From assembly GCA_026388095.1 (NCBI GenBank), contig JAPLKL010000075.1, forward strand, positions 1-64,000: a stretch of 64,000 nt of DNA, in the 5' to 3' direction. This document shows positions 16,089 to 25,235 of the stretch, in pieces. Numbering within the stretch: the first letter of the stretch is position 1; each line of letters begins with the position of its first letter. The stretch is from Elusimicrobiota bacterium (lineage in GTDB: Bacteria > Elusimicrobiota > Elusimicrobia > UBA1565 > UBA9628). A program made the position numbers and the translations under genes. Under the pieces are notes generated by a model, which was given only the letters and a program-made list of their open reading frames with translations, did no database searches and was not told the origin of the DNA.

Positions 16089-17843
16089 CTATTTTCCGGC
16101 CGGCATGAGAGCTATCGTGACGCCGTCCAGCGACTTGGGCAGGCGCGCGCGCAGGCTCTCCGCGTCCGCGCCCATCGCGTACAGGACGACCACCCCTTGC
16201 TCATCGCTGTACGGGCTGGTGAGGACCCTGCCGACGCTGACCTTGGCGACGCCCGGCATGGCCAAGAGCTCGGCCTCATGGGCGCGCAGATACGCGACGG
16301 CGGCTTCCTTGTGCGAGTAGGCCGGGATCAGCGCGACCGTGACGCCGTCCAGGGACTTGGGCAGGCTGGCGCGCAGGCTCTCCTTGTCCGTGCCCAGGCC
16401 GTAGCGGACCACCACCCCCTGCTCCGCGCTCTCCGGGCTGGTGAGGACGCTGCCGACGCTGACTGTGGTGACGCCCGGCATAGTCCTTATCTTGGCTTCA
16501 TGGGCGCTCAGATACGCGACAGCGGCCTCCTTGGGCGAGTAGGCCGGGATGAGCGCGACCGTGACGCCGTCCCGCGACTTGGGCAGGCGCGCGCGCAGGC
16601 CCTCCACGTCCGTCCCTAGCCCGTACCGGACCACCACCCCTTGCTCCGAGCTGTACGGGCTGGTGAGCACGCTGCCGACGCCGACCGTGGTGACGCCCGG
16701 CATGTCCCGGATCTCGGCCTCATGGGCGCGCAGGTACGCGGCGGCGGCCTCCTTGTGCGAGTAGGCCGGGATGACCGCGAACTCCACGCCGTCCTGGGAT
16801 TTGGGCATGCTGGCGCGCAGGCTCTCCGCGTCCGCGCCCAGGCCGTAGCGGACGATCACCCCTTGCTCCGCGCTCTCCGGGCTGGTGAGGACGCTGCCGA
16901 TGCTGACCTCGGTGACGCCAGGCATGGTCCGGAGCTCGGCCTCATGGGCGCGCAGATACGCGGCAGCGGCCTCCTTGGGAGAATAAGCCGGCCTGACTGA
17001 TATCTCGACGCCGTCCAGGGACTTGGGCAGGCTGGCGCGCAGGCTCTTCGCGTCCGTGCCCAGGCCGTACCGGACGATCACCCCTTGTTCCGCGCTCTCC
17101 GGGCTGGTGAGGACGCTGCCGATGCTGACCTTGGTGACGCCTGGGATGGCCAGGATGGCGGCCTTGTTCGACGCCAGATAGGACTCGGCGCGCCGCTTCG
17201 CGGCAGATGCCGGAAGCAGGCGCGCCAGCCGGCGCGCGAAGCTGTTCTCCTCGACGCCGCCGGTCTGGACCGCGGAAGCCGCAGGCTCGCCGCCTGTCGT
17301 CTGCGCGGACTGTCCCAAGGCTTTGGATAAGGCCAGCATCTTGTCCTGGAGCTTTTGCTGGTCCTCCGGCGCCAGGCGGGCTTGCATGAGCTCGGCCGCT
17401 TGCGCCAATTGGACGCGGGTCTGCTCCTGGAGGAACGGACCCAGCGCGATGCCGAGGCCGCGCATCTTCTCCACCAGGACTACCCGCTCCGGCTCGCTCT
17501 GCGGGTTCGCGAGACGGGCGACGAGCTCGCCGGCGGGGGCCTGCGGCGTGTTCAGGCTCGCAGGCGGCAGGACTGGTTGAGCTTGCACGCCGGCAATGAC
17601 CGCCTGCCTCAGGCGCACGGCATCATAGTCGGGGGATTTCAGGAAGTTGACGACTTCCAGCCGCAGCTGAGGCGAGACCGTGCTCAGGACGCTATTGATG
17701 GCTGCGCCGGCGAAATCTCCTGAAGGCGCGGCCACCTTCGCCGGCTGGCGGCTGAGCTGCCCGATCAAGGGCAGCGGCGCGCTCAAGAGTCCGAGCCCAA
17801 GAAGGGCGCCGCAGGTCATCAGGCGGGAGGATACCCTTTTCAT
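16089..17843 (-). CDS. Exported protein with five 74-residue repeats (584 aa)
   Basis: The ATG at 17843 is set by GGAGG 5 nt upstream; a start four codons earlier would lack a ribosome site. Residues 1-28 form a signal peptide. A helical region (about 40-210) precedes five tandem repeats (about 219-584), each with an Ala-rich helix (EAAAAYLRAHEAE), the core MPGVTxVSIGSVLTSP, EQGVxVRYGLG, and LPKSLDGV. The core resembles the short domain with PGVxGVGIG and LPxxIDGVPV seen beside bacterial trypsin-like proteases, but no protease is present. A perfect-looking promoter lies at 17874-17901. The gene is first in an operon with the SUMF1-fusion gene. Confidence 0.8.
   Translation of the reverse strand: MKRVSSRLMTCGALLGLGLLSAPLPLIGQLSRQPAKVAAPSGDFAGAAINSVLSTVSPQLRLEVVNFLKSPDYDAVRLRQAVIAGVQAQPVLPPASLNTPQAPAGELVARLANPQSEPERVVLVEKMRGLGIALGPFLQEQTRVQLAQAAELMQARLAPEDQQKLQDKMLALSKALGQSAQTTGGEPAASAVQTGGVEENSFARRLARLLPASAAKRRAESYLASNKAAILAIPGVTKVSIGSVLTSPESAEQGVIVRYGLGTDAKSLRASLPKSLDGVEISVRPAYSPKEAAAAYLRAHEAELRTMPGVTEVSIGSVLTSPESAEQGVIVRYGLGADAESLRASMPKSQDGVEFAVIPAYSHKEAAAAYLRAHEAEIRDMPGVTTVGVGSVLTSPYSSEQGVVVRYGLGTDVEGLRARLPKSRDGVTVALIPAYSPKEAAVAYLSAHEAKIRTMPGVTTVSVGSVLTSPESAEQGVVVRYGLGTDKESLRASLPKSLDGVTVALIPAYSHKEAAVAYLRAHEAELLAMPGVAKVSVGRVLTSPYSDEQGVVVLYAMGADAESLRARLPKSLDGVTIALMPAGK
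16092..17189 (-). repeat. Five in-frame tandem repeats of 222 bp
   Basis: The segment GGGCTGGTGAGGACGCTGCC recurs with an exact 222-bp period in most copies (for example 16438, 16882 and 17104). All copies are in frame within the gene at 16089-17843. High nucleotide identity between copies suggests recent expansion. Confidence 0.88.
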
Positions 17844-17873
17844 GACAGCCTCCAAAAATGAGCTTACTGGAGA

Positions 17874-17901
17874 AGTATAGTCCGATTACGGCCTTTGTCA
17901 A
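17874..17901 (-). promoter_or_regulatory. Sigma-70 promoter of the repeat-protein operon
   Basis: On the minus strand TTGACA (17901-17896), a 16-nt spacer and TATACT (17879-17874) lie about 30 nt before the ATG at 17843, which has its own GGAGG ribosome site. Confidence 0.75.
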
Positions 17902-17931
17902 GCTTTCGCGCTAGGCCCGAATCTTCAATAT

Positions 17932-18011
17932 GGTGCCGGTGGTCAACTTTGTCAACTTTTTTAACTTTCCACTCGAAAGTTGAAAAGTTAAGTAAGTTGA
18001 CCACCGGCACC
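17932..18011. repeat. Compound inverted repeat (REP/MITE-like)
   Basis: Perfect 18-bp outer arms, GGTGCCGGTGGTCAACTT (17932-17949) and its complement (17994-18011), enclose a second hairpin, AACTTTC with GAAAGTT. It lies between two minus-strand genes. The low-GC interior differs from the neighbours. Confidence 0.75.
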
Positions 18012-18023
18012 CAATCGCCTGAT

Positions 18024-19088
18024 TCAGGGCTGGGGCGTGGAGAGCATGTAGACGGCGAAAGTGGCCAGCCAGTGCTCCCCTTCATAGTGACCACTGGCCA
18101 CGTTGGCCAAAGCGTCCTTGGCGTGGCGCGCCGCGGCCTCGGCCAGGACCTTGCGGGCCGGATCCTTCTTGGGCAAGGCCGCGGCGATGGAGCGCATGGT
18201 CCAGGCGCGGCTGAGGTTGAGGCCGTCAAGGTGCACGAGCCTGGGGTCGGAGCGGTCGGTCACGGTCGCCGGGGTCAGGAGGTTGTCGGGGAGCTTGGGC
18301 AGGAACTCATGGAACCAGCCCGGGAATTCCTTGGGCTTCAAGGCGCGGCGCATGAGGTCCGCCTCCATCAGGGCCGGCGAGAAGAAATCCTCGCTGCTGG
18401 GCTCCCAGGCCGCGGGGTAGTCGCGGTCCTTGAGGAAGTAATCCTGGCTGCGCTGGACCAGGAGCACCGCGAGCTTCACGTCGCCCGCCGCCAAAGCATA
18501 GTCCAAAGCAAAGGACAGGCCGAAAGCGGTGTTGGGATGCACGCCCGTGCGGATGGGATAGGTCTGCTTGGGCAGGAAGTCCGCGTAACGGACGGCCAAC
18601 GCGTCGGCCAGAGGCTTGAGAACGGTGAACCAGCGCACCGCGTCCTGGTCGTCGAAATAGCGCAGTTCGGCCTCCAGCTTGAACAGCCAGGCCCAGCCGT
18701 AGGTGCGCTCGAAGCCCTTGCGCTCCGGGCCTTCGAGATAGGCGAGCTCGCCCTTGATGTTCTCCGCGGTGAGGTTCTCGTTCAAAGCGGCGCGGATGTC
18801 CTTGGCCTCGGGCAGGTCCGGGTACTCTTTCAAGATGTGCACGAGCAGCCAATGGCCGTGCACGCAGGAGTGCCAGTCGTAGCAGCCGTAGAAGGCGGGG
18901 TGCTGTGACTTGGGGCCGCGGACGTCGGCGGCGTCCTTCATGACGTGGTCGGGCTTGTTGGGGAATTCCTTGCCCACGCAGGCCAAAGCCAGCTTGGCGA
19001 AGCGCGAGGCGTCGTCGCGGGTGAGCCTGAGTTCAGCGGCTTGGGCCGGGGCTATGATGGCGGCAATGCAGAGGGCGAGATGAATCAT
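18024..19088 (-). CDS. Exported DUF2891 protein
   Basis: The 354-aa product starts MIHLALCIAAIIAPAQA, a signal peptide. The family is recognised by the block HPAFYGCYDWHSCVHGHW (about residues 63-80), which is the DUF2891 signature, with later conserved stretches GVHPNTAFGLSFALDYA and SSEDFFSPALMEADLMRR. The helical repeats fit an alpha/alpha-barrel like that of some sugar-modifying enzymes, but no reaction is known for the family. An in-frame ATG at 19103 exists. I chose 19088 because TAGAAT (19099-19094) ends 5 nt before it and would make the mRNA leaderless, and because the signal peptide begins there. Confidence 0.85.
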   Translation of the reverse strand: MIHLALCIAAIIAPAQAAELRLTRDDASRFAKLALACVGKEFPNKPDHVMKDAADVRGPKSQHPAFYGCYDWHSCVHGHWLLVHILKEYPDLPEAKDIRAALNENLTAENIKGELAYLEGPERKGFERTYGWAWLFKLEAELRYFDDQDAVRWFTVLKPLADALAVRYADFLPKQTYPIRTGVHPNTAFGLSFALDYALAAGDVKLAVLLVQRSQDYFLKDRDYPAAWEPSSEDFFSPALMEADLMRRALKPKEFPGWFHEFLPKLPDNLLTPATVTDRSDPRLVHLDGLNLSRAWTMRSIAAALPKKDPARKVLAEAAARHAKDALANVASGHYEGEHWLATFAVYMLSTPQP

Positions 19089-19103
19089 GACGTATTCTAG
19101 CAT

Positions 19104-19352
19104 GGCGCCAGGCTTCTCCGTAAATGGTGTCAGGATTTCATGAACAGGCGCTGCTCCTCGAAAATCGTGGCTGAACAAACGGAGACTTTGAAACTGATTT
19201 ATCCTTTAATTATTGACATTTTTAATCATTTACCTCCAGCGCTGGAGGCAGAATGCAAAAAAATGCTTTAAGAACATACACTTTTATTTGTCAAAGTCGC
19301 CGTTCTGCCCCAGCGCCAGGAACAAAATGCCCCCCTTCCTCGTATATAGTAT
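19104..19352. other. AT-rich intergenic region with a perfect 16-bp palindrome
   Basis: This region upstream of comEC is much richer in A and T than its surroundings. It contains CCTCCAGCGCTGGAGG, a perfect palindrome at 19233-19248, which could be an operator. TTGACA at 19213 has no matching -10 box at the proper distance. TATAGT at 19344-19349 lies too close to the comEC start for a leader. Confidence 0.4.
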
Positions 19353-21236
19353 GTGCCCCTCTCATACCTGCGCCGGCCCCTGTTCCTGTGCCTGCTCGCA
19401 TACGTCTGCCTGCTGGCGCTCCTTCATCATCGGGGCTTCTTCAGGATCCCTGCGCCCGACCTGCTGGAGCGCTACCACCGGCTCGAAGAGGCCAAGGTCC
19501 TGGGCCGGGTCGTTTCCCCCCTGAAGGAGGACTTCCGCGGACAAAAGGTCTTCATCAGAGCCGATTCCCTGGACAACCGCCCCCTCCCCTGCAAGCTCCT
19601 GGCCTACCTGCCGAAGGGCTCGGACTGGAGCCGCCTTCGGCCCGGCATGACGATCGAGCTGACCGGCCGCCTGCGCCTGCCCCGCATGCCCCGAAACCCA
19701 GGCGAATTCGATGAAGAAGCATTCCTGGAGGACCGCGGAGCCTCCTGCATCATGAGCGCCGATACCCTGCAAGTCCTTGGCCAGCCCCCTTGGAACTGGC
19801 TGCCCAAAGCCTGGGCCGAAGGCGCCCGCCAGTCCTGGGAAGGCTTCTTCAGGAGAACTCTCCCGGAAGACGAAGCCCGCATTTTCTCAGGCCTGACCAT
19901 GGGCTTCAAAGGTCCCCTGCGGAGGGACTGGAACCGGACCATCCAGGACGCCGGAGCCACGCACCTCATCGTGCCGTCCGGAGCCAAGGTGGCCTTTGTC
20001 ATGCTCTCTGTGGCCTTTTTGGCCACACTACTCAGACTGCCGCCATGGCCCCGCCTGGCGCTGGCCGTCATCGTCGGAGGATTCTACACCTTGATGGTGG
20101 GAGCCGAGGCGCCGTATACCCGGGCTTTTTGGGGAGGAACCGCCATCGGGATATTCCTGATGTCAGGCCGCGACTCTGGGGCCTTCCAGGCCACAGTGTG
20201 GGCCGCTCTCCTAACCTTGCTCTGGGAGCCCCGGGAGCTTTTCAATACCGGCTTCCAGATGACCTATGCCGCGGTCCTGGGCCTTATAACCGCCATGCCG
20301 GGGCTCCAAAGGGTGGTCAAAAAGCTGCCCCGCTGGCTTGGGCGCCTGGCCTGCGTAGCATGCATCAGCGTCATCGTCCAGATCATGCTCTGGCCCCAAT
20401 TCGCCAACACCTTCGGCCGGGGCTCGGTCGTGGGGGTCATGGCGAACATGGTCCTGGTCCCGGCCTCCGGCCTGCTCATGGCCGCCGGTTTCAGCGCTTG
20501 GATGATCGGCCAATGGGTGGCATCAGGCCCCGTGTTGAGCTTCTTGGCCAGGCTCTTCATGGCGACCTGCCGCGCCTTCGCCTCCTTGCCTTGCGCCGCC
20601 GTAGACCTTTCCCCCATGAGCATCCCGGCGGTCCTCATCTATTATCTCTTGGCTGCGGCGCTGCTCCTCGTCCCCCGCTGGAAAGCCTCGGCCGCCGCTG
20701 CCGCGGCGGGCCTTCTGATATGGGCCGGGACCGCGGCGGCCGGACGCTTGACCGCTCCGGAGCTGAGCGTGCTGTTCCTGCGCCTGCCGCCTGGCCATCC
20801 GGCGCTGGTCAGCTTCGCGGACGGCCGCCGCTGGCTGGTGGACCCCGGGACCAAGACCGCCGCGGTCGCCAAGACCCTGCGCAGCCGCGGCGTGGCCAGA
20901 CTCGACCGCCTGATCCTGAGCGCGGACTGGCCGCCGCGGGCCCGGCAACGCCTGCGGCGGCGCCTGTCCTGGCGCGAAGCCGTCCGGGTCCCCGCGCCCT
21001 GGCGGCTCTGCGAGCAAGAGGTCTGCTTCGAGTTCGGAGGACCGCAGGGGCCCCGCGTCCTGAGGGGCGCGGCTCAATATAGTATAATCCCCGAACGTCT
21101 CAAGTCCGGCGCCGTCGAGGTCTCCACCGACGGGCGCCATGCCGAGGTCCTATCGCCATGCCTGCCCGAACGACCCAGTTCGTCCGCTCCGTGGTGGTCT
21201 TCCACAACGAGACCAAGCCCGAGGCCCGGCGCATGA
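19353..21236 (+). CDS. comEC: ComEC/Rec2-type DNA uptake channel with a degenerate metallo-beta-lactamase end
   Basis: The 627-aa membrane protein would carry incoming single-stranded DNA across the inner membrane during natural transformation. It has two N-terminal helices, an OB-like exported domain (about 45-130), the ComEC competence domain with FSGLTMGFKGPL, THLIVPSGAKVAF and FNTGFQMTYAAVLGL (about 180-320), and further helices to about 455. The C-terminal domain begins like the ComEC nuclease domain (LRLPPGHPALVSFADGRRW), but where the metal motif HxHxDH should be it reads LILSADWPPRA. Nuclease activity is therefore unlikely. The start (GTG at 19353) is uncertain. The last 79 nt overlap nadK. 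Confidence 0.83.
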   Translation: MPLSYLRRPLFLCLLAYVCLLALLHHRGFFRIPAPDLLERYHRLEEAKVLGRVVSPLKEDFRGQKVFIRADSLDNRPLPCKLLAYLPKGSDWSRLRPGMTIELTGRLRLPRMPRNPGEFDEEAFLEDRGASCIMSADTLQVLGQPPWNWLPKAWAEGARQSWEGFFRRTLPEDEARIFSGLTMGFKGPLRRDWNRTIQDAGATHLIVPSGAKVAFVMLSVAFLATLLRLPPWPRLALAVIVGGFYTLMVGAEAPYTRAFWGGTAIGIFLMSGRDSGAFQATVWAALLTLLWEPRELFNTGFQMTYAAVLGLITAMPGLQRVVKKLPRWLGRLACVACISVIVQIMLWPQFANTFGRGSVVGVMANMVLVPASGLLMAAGFSAWMIGQWVASGPVLSFLARLFMATCRAFASLPCAAVDLSPMSIPAVLIYYLLAAALLLVPRWKASAAAAAAGLLIWAGTAAAGRLTAPELSVLFLRLPPGHPALVSFADGRRWLVDPGTKTAAVAKTLRSRGVARLDRLILSADWPPRARQRLRRRLSWREAVRVPAPWRLCEQEVCFEFGGPQGPRVLRGAAQYSIIPERLKSGAVEVSTDGRHAEVLSPCLPERPSSSAPWWSSTTRPSPRPGA

Positions 21237-22021
21237 TGCGGGAAGTCTCCTCCCTCCTGCGCCGCCAAGGGGTGCAGGTGCGTCTCTGCCGGGGCCGGGC
21301 CGGCGCCCGGGAGCTCCTGGCCGCGGACCTGGCCGTGGCCTTGGGCGGCGACGGCACCATGCTCGCGGCCGCCCGCGCCCTGGCGCCGTTCTCCGTGCCG
21401 CTGCTGGGCATCAACTCCGGCCATCTGGGCTTCCTCACCGGCACCGACCTGGCGGGCTTCCGCCGCCACTGGCGCGACATCCTGCGCGGCCGCTTCCTCA
21501 TCGAGGAGCGCTGGATGATCGCGGTGGAGGTCGCGCGCGGCAAGCGCCGCGTCTTCGGCCCGCACCTGGCCTTGAACGAATGCGTCATCCGCAGCGGCGA
21601 GCAGGCGCGGGCCATCCTGCTCAAGGCCCGCTCCGGGGCGCGCTTCGTGGCCGACTACTTCGGCGACGGGCTCATCGTCGCCACCCCCACCGGCTCCACC
21701 GCCTACGCTTTGGCCGCCTCCGGCCCCATCGTGGACCCCGGCCTCGACGTGCTCCTCATCGCCCCCATCTGTCCCCACACCTTGACCCAGCGCCCGCTCA
21801 TCGTCTCCGCCGGCAGCCCCTTCGCGGTCCAGCTCACCTCCCGCCACCCCGGCGAGGCGCCCCAGGTGCTGATCTCCTTGGACGGCCAGGTCGGCTGCGC
21901 CCTGCGCGTCGGCGACGAGGTGCGCGTGCACCGCTACGACAAGCCCTTCCGCCTGGTCCTCGATCCCGGGCACTCCTATTTCGAGGTCCTGCGCCGCAAG
22001 CTGCGCTGGGGCCAGACCTGA
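21158..22021 (+). CDS. nadK: NAD kinase
   Basis: The 287-aa cytoplasmic enzyme phosphorylates NAD to NADP. Family motifs are clear: GGDGTMLAAARAL (about residues 62-74), GINSGHLGFLT (about 85-95), NECVIRSG (about 138-145) and ATPTGSTAYALAASGPIV (about 175-192). The length is typical. The ATG lies inside the 3' end of comEC, and recN begins 7 nt after the stop. The order nadK-recN is common in bacteria and supports a single transcript with comEC and gltX. Confidence 0.95.
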   Translation: MPARTTQFVRSVVVFHNETKPEARRMMREVSSLLRRQGVQVRLCRGRAGARELLAADLAVALGGDGTMLAAARALAPFSVPLLGINSGHLGFLTGTDLAGFRRHWRDILRGRFLIEERWMIAVEVARGKRRVFGPHLALNECVIRSGEQARAILLKARSGARFVADYFGDGLIVATPTGSTAYALAASGPIVDPGLDVLLIAPICPHTLTQRPLIVSAGSPFAVQLTSRHPGEAPQVLISLDGQVGCALRVGDEVRVHRYDKPFRLVLDPGHSYFEVLRRKLRWGQT

Positions 22022-22028
22022 GACCGGC

Positions 22029-23687
22029 ATGCTGAGGAGCCTGCGCGTCCGCGATTTCGCCATCATCTCGGAGCTGACCCTGGAGCCCGGCCGGGGCTTG
22101 AACGTGTTCACGGGCGAGACCGGAGCGGGCAAGTCGATCCTCATCGAAGCCCTGGGCTTCCTGCTGGGGGCGCGGGCCACGACCGCCTGGCTGCGCGCCG
22201 GGGCCTCCCGCCTCTCGGTGGAAGGCGTTTTCGATCCGGAGGACTTCCCCGCCGCTCTGCGCGAGCAGTTCCAGGTGGGACCCACGCCCGTGTCCGTGCG
22301 CCGCGAGCTCGACGCCTCCGGCAAGAGCCGGGCCACCCTCAACGGCCGGCCGGCCGGCGCCGCGGTCCTGGCCGCCTTCGGCGAGGGCCTGGTGGATTTC
22401 CACGGCCAGCACGAGCACCAGTCTTTGCTCAAGCCCGCGGCCCAGCTCGAGGCCTTGGACGCCTTCGCCGGGCTGGGCCCCAAGCGCGAGGAGCTGGCCG
22501 GCCTGCATCGCGCCTGGGTCGGGGCCTGCGCCGAGCTCGACTCCGCGCGCATGTCGGATTCGCAGCGGCGTCAGCGCATCGAGTTCGACCGCTTCCAGGT
22601 CCAGGAGATCGACGCCGCCAAGCTGCGCCCGGGCGAGGACGAGGAGCTCGAGGCCGACCTGCCCCTGCTCAAGAACGCCGACCGCATCCGCAACCTCGCG
22701 GACTCCGCCTACGGCTGGCTCTACGCCGGGGAGAGCTCGGCCCTGGAAGCCCTGCAGAAATCGGTGCGGACCATCGAGGACCTCTGCCGTTTCGACGAGT
22801 CCCTGCGCCAGGGCCGCGACGAGCTCGAGACCGCCCGCATCGCGGTCGACGAGGTGGCCCGCCGCCTGGGCGAGCTGCGCCGGCGCGTGGGGGCCGACCC
22901 CGCCCGTCTCGACGCCTTGCTCGGCCGTCAGGACGCGCTGGCGCGCCTCAAGAAGAAGTACGGCGCCACCGTCGCCGAGATCCTGGCCAAGCGCGCGGAG
23001 CTGGCCGCCGAGCTCGACCTCCTGGAGAACTCCCAGAAGAGGATCGCGGACCTGGAGGCCGCCCTGGCGCAGGCCCGCGAGGTCCTGGCCGCCGCCTGCG
23101 GCCGGCTGCACAAGCTGCGCGCGGCCGCGGCCAAGAAGCTGGAGGCGGCCCTGGCCAAGGAGATCAAGGTGCTGGGCATGCCCCACGCGCGGCTCTGCGT
23201 CAGCGTGGAGGAGGCGGAGGAGCGCTTCACCGCCAGCGGCAGCGACGAGGTGGAATTCCTGCTCGCGCCCAACCCGGGCGAGCCCATCAAGCCCCTGCGC
23301 TCCATCGCCTCGGGCGGCGAGCTCTCGCGCGTGATGCTGGCGCTCAAGACCGTGCTCGCCGGAGGCTCCGGGGTGCCGGTCCTGGTCTTCGACGAGATCG
23401 ACGCGGGCATCGGCGGCGCCGTGGCCCGCTGCGTGGGGCAGCGCCTCGCGGCTCTGGGCCGGTCCCGGCAGATCCTCTGCGTCACGCACCTGGCCCAGGT
23501 GGCCTGCTTCGCCTCGACCCATCTCCACGTCCGCAAGGAGACCGCCGGCGACCGCACCCTGGTGCGCGTGGAGCGCCTGGACGGCGGCCGGCGCCTGGAG
23601 ACCGTGGCCCAGCTCCTCGGCGGCCGCGCCGCCACCGAGGCCAGCCGCAAGCACGCGCAGGAACTATTGGAGAGCTCGACACTATGA
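22029..23687 (+). CDS. recN: DNA repair ATPase RecN
   Basis: The 552-aa SMC-like protein acts in double-strand break repair. It shows the Walker A motif GETGAGKSILIEAL (about 30-43), FHGQHEHQSLL typical of RecN (about 122-132), a coiled-coil middle (about 170-350), the ABC signature ASGGELSRVMLALK (about 423-436), and Walker B VLVFDEIDAGIGG (about 451-463), followed by CVTHLAQVA. The length is near the family norm. Its stop overlaps the gltX start (ATGA), so the two genes are coupled. Confidence 0.96.
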   Translation: MLRSLRVRDFAIISELTLEPGRGLNVFTGETGAGKSILIEALGFLLGARATTAWLRAGASRLSVEGVFDPEDFPAALREQFQVGPTPVSVRRELDASGKSRATLNGRPAGAAVLAAFGEGLVDFHGQHEHQSLLKPAAQLEALDAFAGLGPKREELAGLHRAWVGACAELDSARMSDSQRRQRIEFDRFQVQEIDAAKLRPGEDEELEADLPLLKNADRIRNLADSAYGWLYAGESSALEALQKSVRTIEDLCRFDESLRQGRDELETARIAVDEVARRLGELRRRVGADPARLDALLGRQDALARLKKKYGATVAEILAKRAELAAELDLLENSQKRIADLEAALAQAREVLAAACGRLHKLRAAAAKKLEAALAKEIKVLGMPHARLCVSVEEAEERFTASGSDEVEFLLAPNPGEPIKPLRSIASGGELSRVMLALKTVLAGGSGVPVLVFDEIDAGIGGAVARCVGQRLAALGRSRQILCVTHLAQVACFASTHLHVRKETAGDRTLVRVERLDGGRRLETVAQLLGGRAATEASRKHAQELLESSTL

Positions 23688-25150
23688 CCCCTCAACCCGA
23701 GATCCGCACCCGCTTCGCCCCCTCCCCCACCGGCTACCTGCACATCGGCGGGGCCCGCACCACCCTCTACAACTGGCTCTTCGCCCGACATCACGGCGGG
23801 ACCTTCGTCCTGCGCATCGAGGACACCGACGAGGTGCGCTCCACGCCGGAGTCCGTCACCGCCATCCTCGACTCCATCGACTGGCTGGGCCTGGACTGGG
23901 ACGAGGGCCCCCTGGATTTCGAGCGCGAGAAGGGCCCCTACGGCTCCTACTACCAGATGAAGCGCCTGGCCTCCTACCAGGAAGCCGTGCGCAAGCTGGT
24001 CGCCGAAGGCAAGGCCTATCCCTGCTACTGCACCAAGGAGGAGACGGACGTGGTGCGCCAAGCGGCCAAGGCCGCGGGCCAGCCCGTGCCCGAGGACCCC
24101 TGCCGGCGCCTGGCCGACGCCGCGCGCCAGTCGCACGAGGCCGCCGGCCGCAAGGCCGCGGTGCGCTTCATCATGCCCGACGAGGGCGAGACCGTGGTCG
24201 ACGACATCATCCGCGGCCAGGTCCATTTCGAGAACCGGCTGGCGCCGGACCTGGTCATCCAGAAGACCACGGGCGGACCGACCTACAACTTCGCCTGCGT
24301 CTGCGACGACCACGCCATGCGCATCAGCCACGTCATCCGCGGCGACGAGCACCTCTCCAACACCCCGGCGCAGCTGCGCATCTACGAGGCCTTGGGCTGG
24401 CAGCCGCCCAAGTTCGCCCACCTCTCCATGATCCTGGGCCCGGACGGCACCAAGCTCTCCAAGCGCCACGGCGCCACCTCGGTGCTGGAGTACCGCGACC
24501 AGGGCTTCTTGCCCGAGGCCCTGCGCAACTACCTGGCCCTGCTGGGCTGGTCCAACACGGAGTCCAAGCAGCTCTTCAGCCCGGCGGAGCTGACCGCGGC
24601 CTTCGACCTGCCCGGCTGCCAGAAGAACCCCGCCACCTTCGACCCGGTCAAGCTGAGCTGGATGAACGGCGAGTACATGCGCGCCCTGGCGCCCGCCGAG
24701 ATCATCAAACGCGCCGAGCCGTTCCTCAAGAAGGCCGGGCTCATCCCGCAGCCCGCCGGCCCCTCTTTGGAGAAGGTCGCGGCCCTGGAGCGCGAGAAGT
24801 TCAAGCTCCTGCCCGACGTGCCGGGACGCGTGGACTTTTTCTACCGGGAGACCGAGGTCACGGACAAGGCCCGCAAGGTCCTGGCCGCGCCCGAGGCCAA
24901 GGGCGTGCTCTCCGGGCTCTGCGAGCTGCTCGCCGCCTTCGAGCCTTTCACGGAGAAGCCCCTGGAGGAGTCCATCCGCGGCTTCTGCGCGGGCCGGGCC
25001 CTCAAGCCCGGCCAGGTCTTCCATCCCCTGCGCGCCGCGGTCTCCGGCCGGACCGACGGCCCGACCTTGTTCCTGATGCTCGAGCTGCTGGGCCGCGAGA
25101 CCGTGGTGGCGCGCCTGCGCGGCGCAGTGTCAAAGCTGAGTCAAAACTGA
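23684..25150 (+). CDS. gltX: Glutamyl-tRNA synthetase
   Basis: The 488-aa class I synthetase charges tRNA-Glu. It has the HIGH-type motif YLHIGGART (about 18-26), LRIEDTD (about 44-50), and KLSKRHGAT as the KMSKS loop (about 255-263). The C-terminal helical domain for anticodon recognition is complete and ends with a conserved pattern (GRALKPGQVFHPLRAAVSG). Whether it discriminates between Glu and Gln tRNAs cannot be seen. The start overlaps the recN stop by 4 nt. Confidence 0.96.
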   Translation: MTPQPEIRTRFAPSPTGYLHIGGARTTLYNWLFARHHGGTFVLRIEDTDEVRSTPESVTAILDSIDWLGLDWDEGPLDFEREKGPYGSYYQMKRLASYQEAVRKLVAEGKAYPCYCTKEETDVVRQAAKAAGQPVPEDPCRRLADAARQSHEAAGRKAAVRFIMPDEGETVVDDIIRGQVHFENRLAPDLVIQKTTGGPTYNFACVCDDHAMRISHVIRGDEHLSNTPAQLRIYEALGWQPPKFAHLSMILGPDGTKLSKRHGATSVLEYRDQGFLPEALRNYLALLGWSNTESKQLFSPAELTAAFDLPGCQKNPATFDPVKLSWMNGEYMRALAPAEIIKRAEPFLKKAGLIPQPAGPSLEKVAALEREKFKLLPDVPGRVDFFYRETEVTDKARKVLAAPEAKGVLSGLCELLAAFEPFTEKPLEESIRGFCAGRALKPGQVFHPLRAAVSGRTDGPTLFLMLELLGRETVVARLRGAVSKLSQN

Positions 25151-25174
25151 ACCCGCCTGGGTCCAAATTAGGCC

Positions 25175-25202
25175 TTGCGCCCGGAACTTCAAACGATATA
25201 CT
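25175..25202 (+). promoter_or_regulatory. Promoter of the dksA-like gene
   Basis: TTGCGC (25175-25180), a 16-nt spacer and TATACT (25197-25202) lie about 33 nt before the ATG at 25236. The -10 box abuts the in-frame ATG at 25203, which rules that codon out as the start. Confidence 0.6.
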
Positions 25203-25235
25203 ATGTCACGCTTTGGATTTGAGGAGTCAACGACC

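Noticed and set aside
16092-17189. CRISPR-like direct repeats with 222-bp period.
   Set aside because: The repeats are in frame inside one gene, the whole unit repeats, and there are no variable spacers or cas genes.
21074-21236. A frameshift at the 3' end of comEC.
   Set aside because: The frame stays open past the degenerate nuclease domain, and overlap with the nadK start is modest; no other frame restores the missing metal motif.
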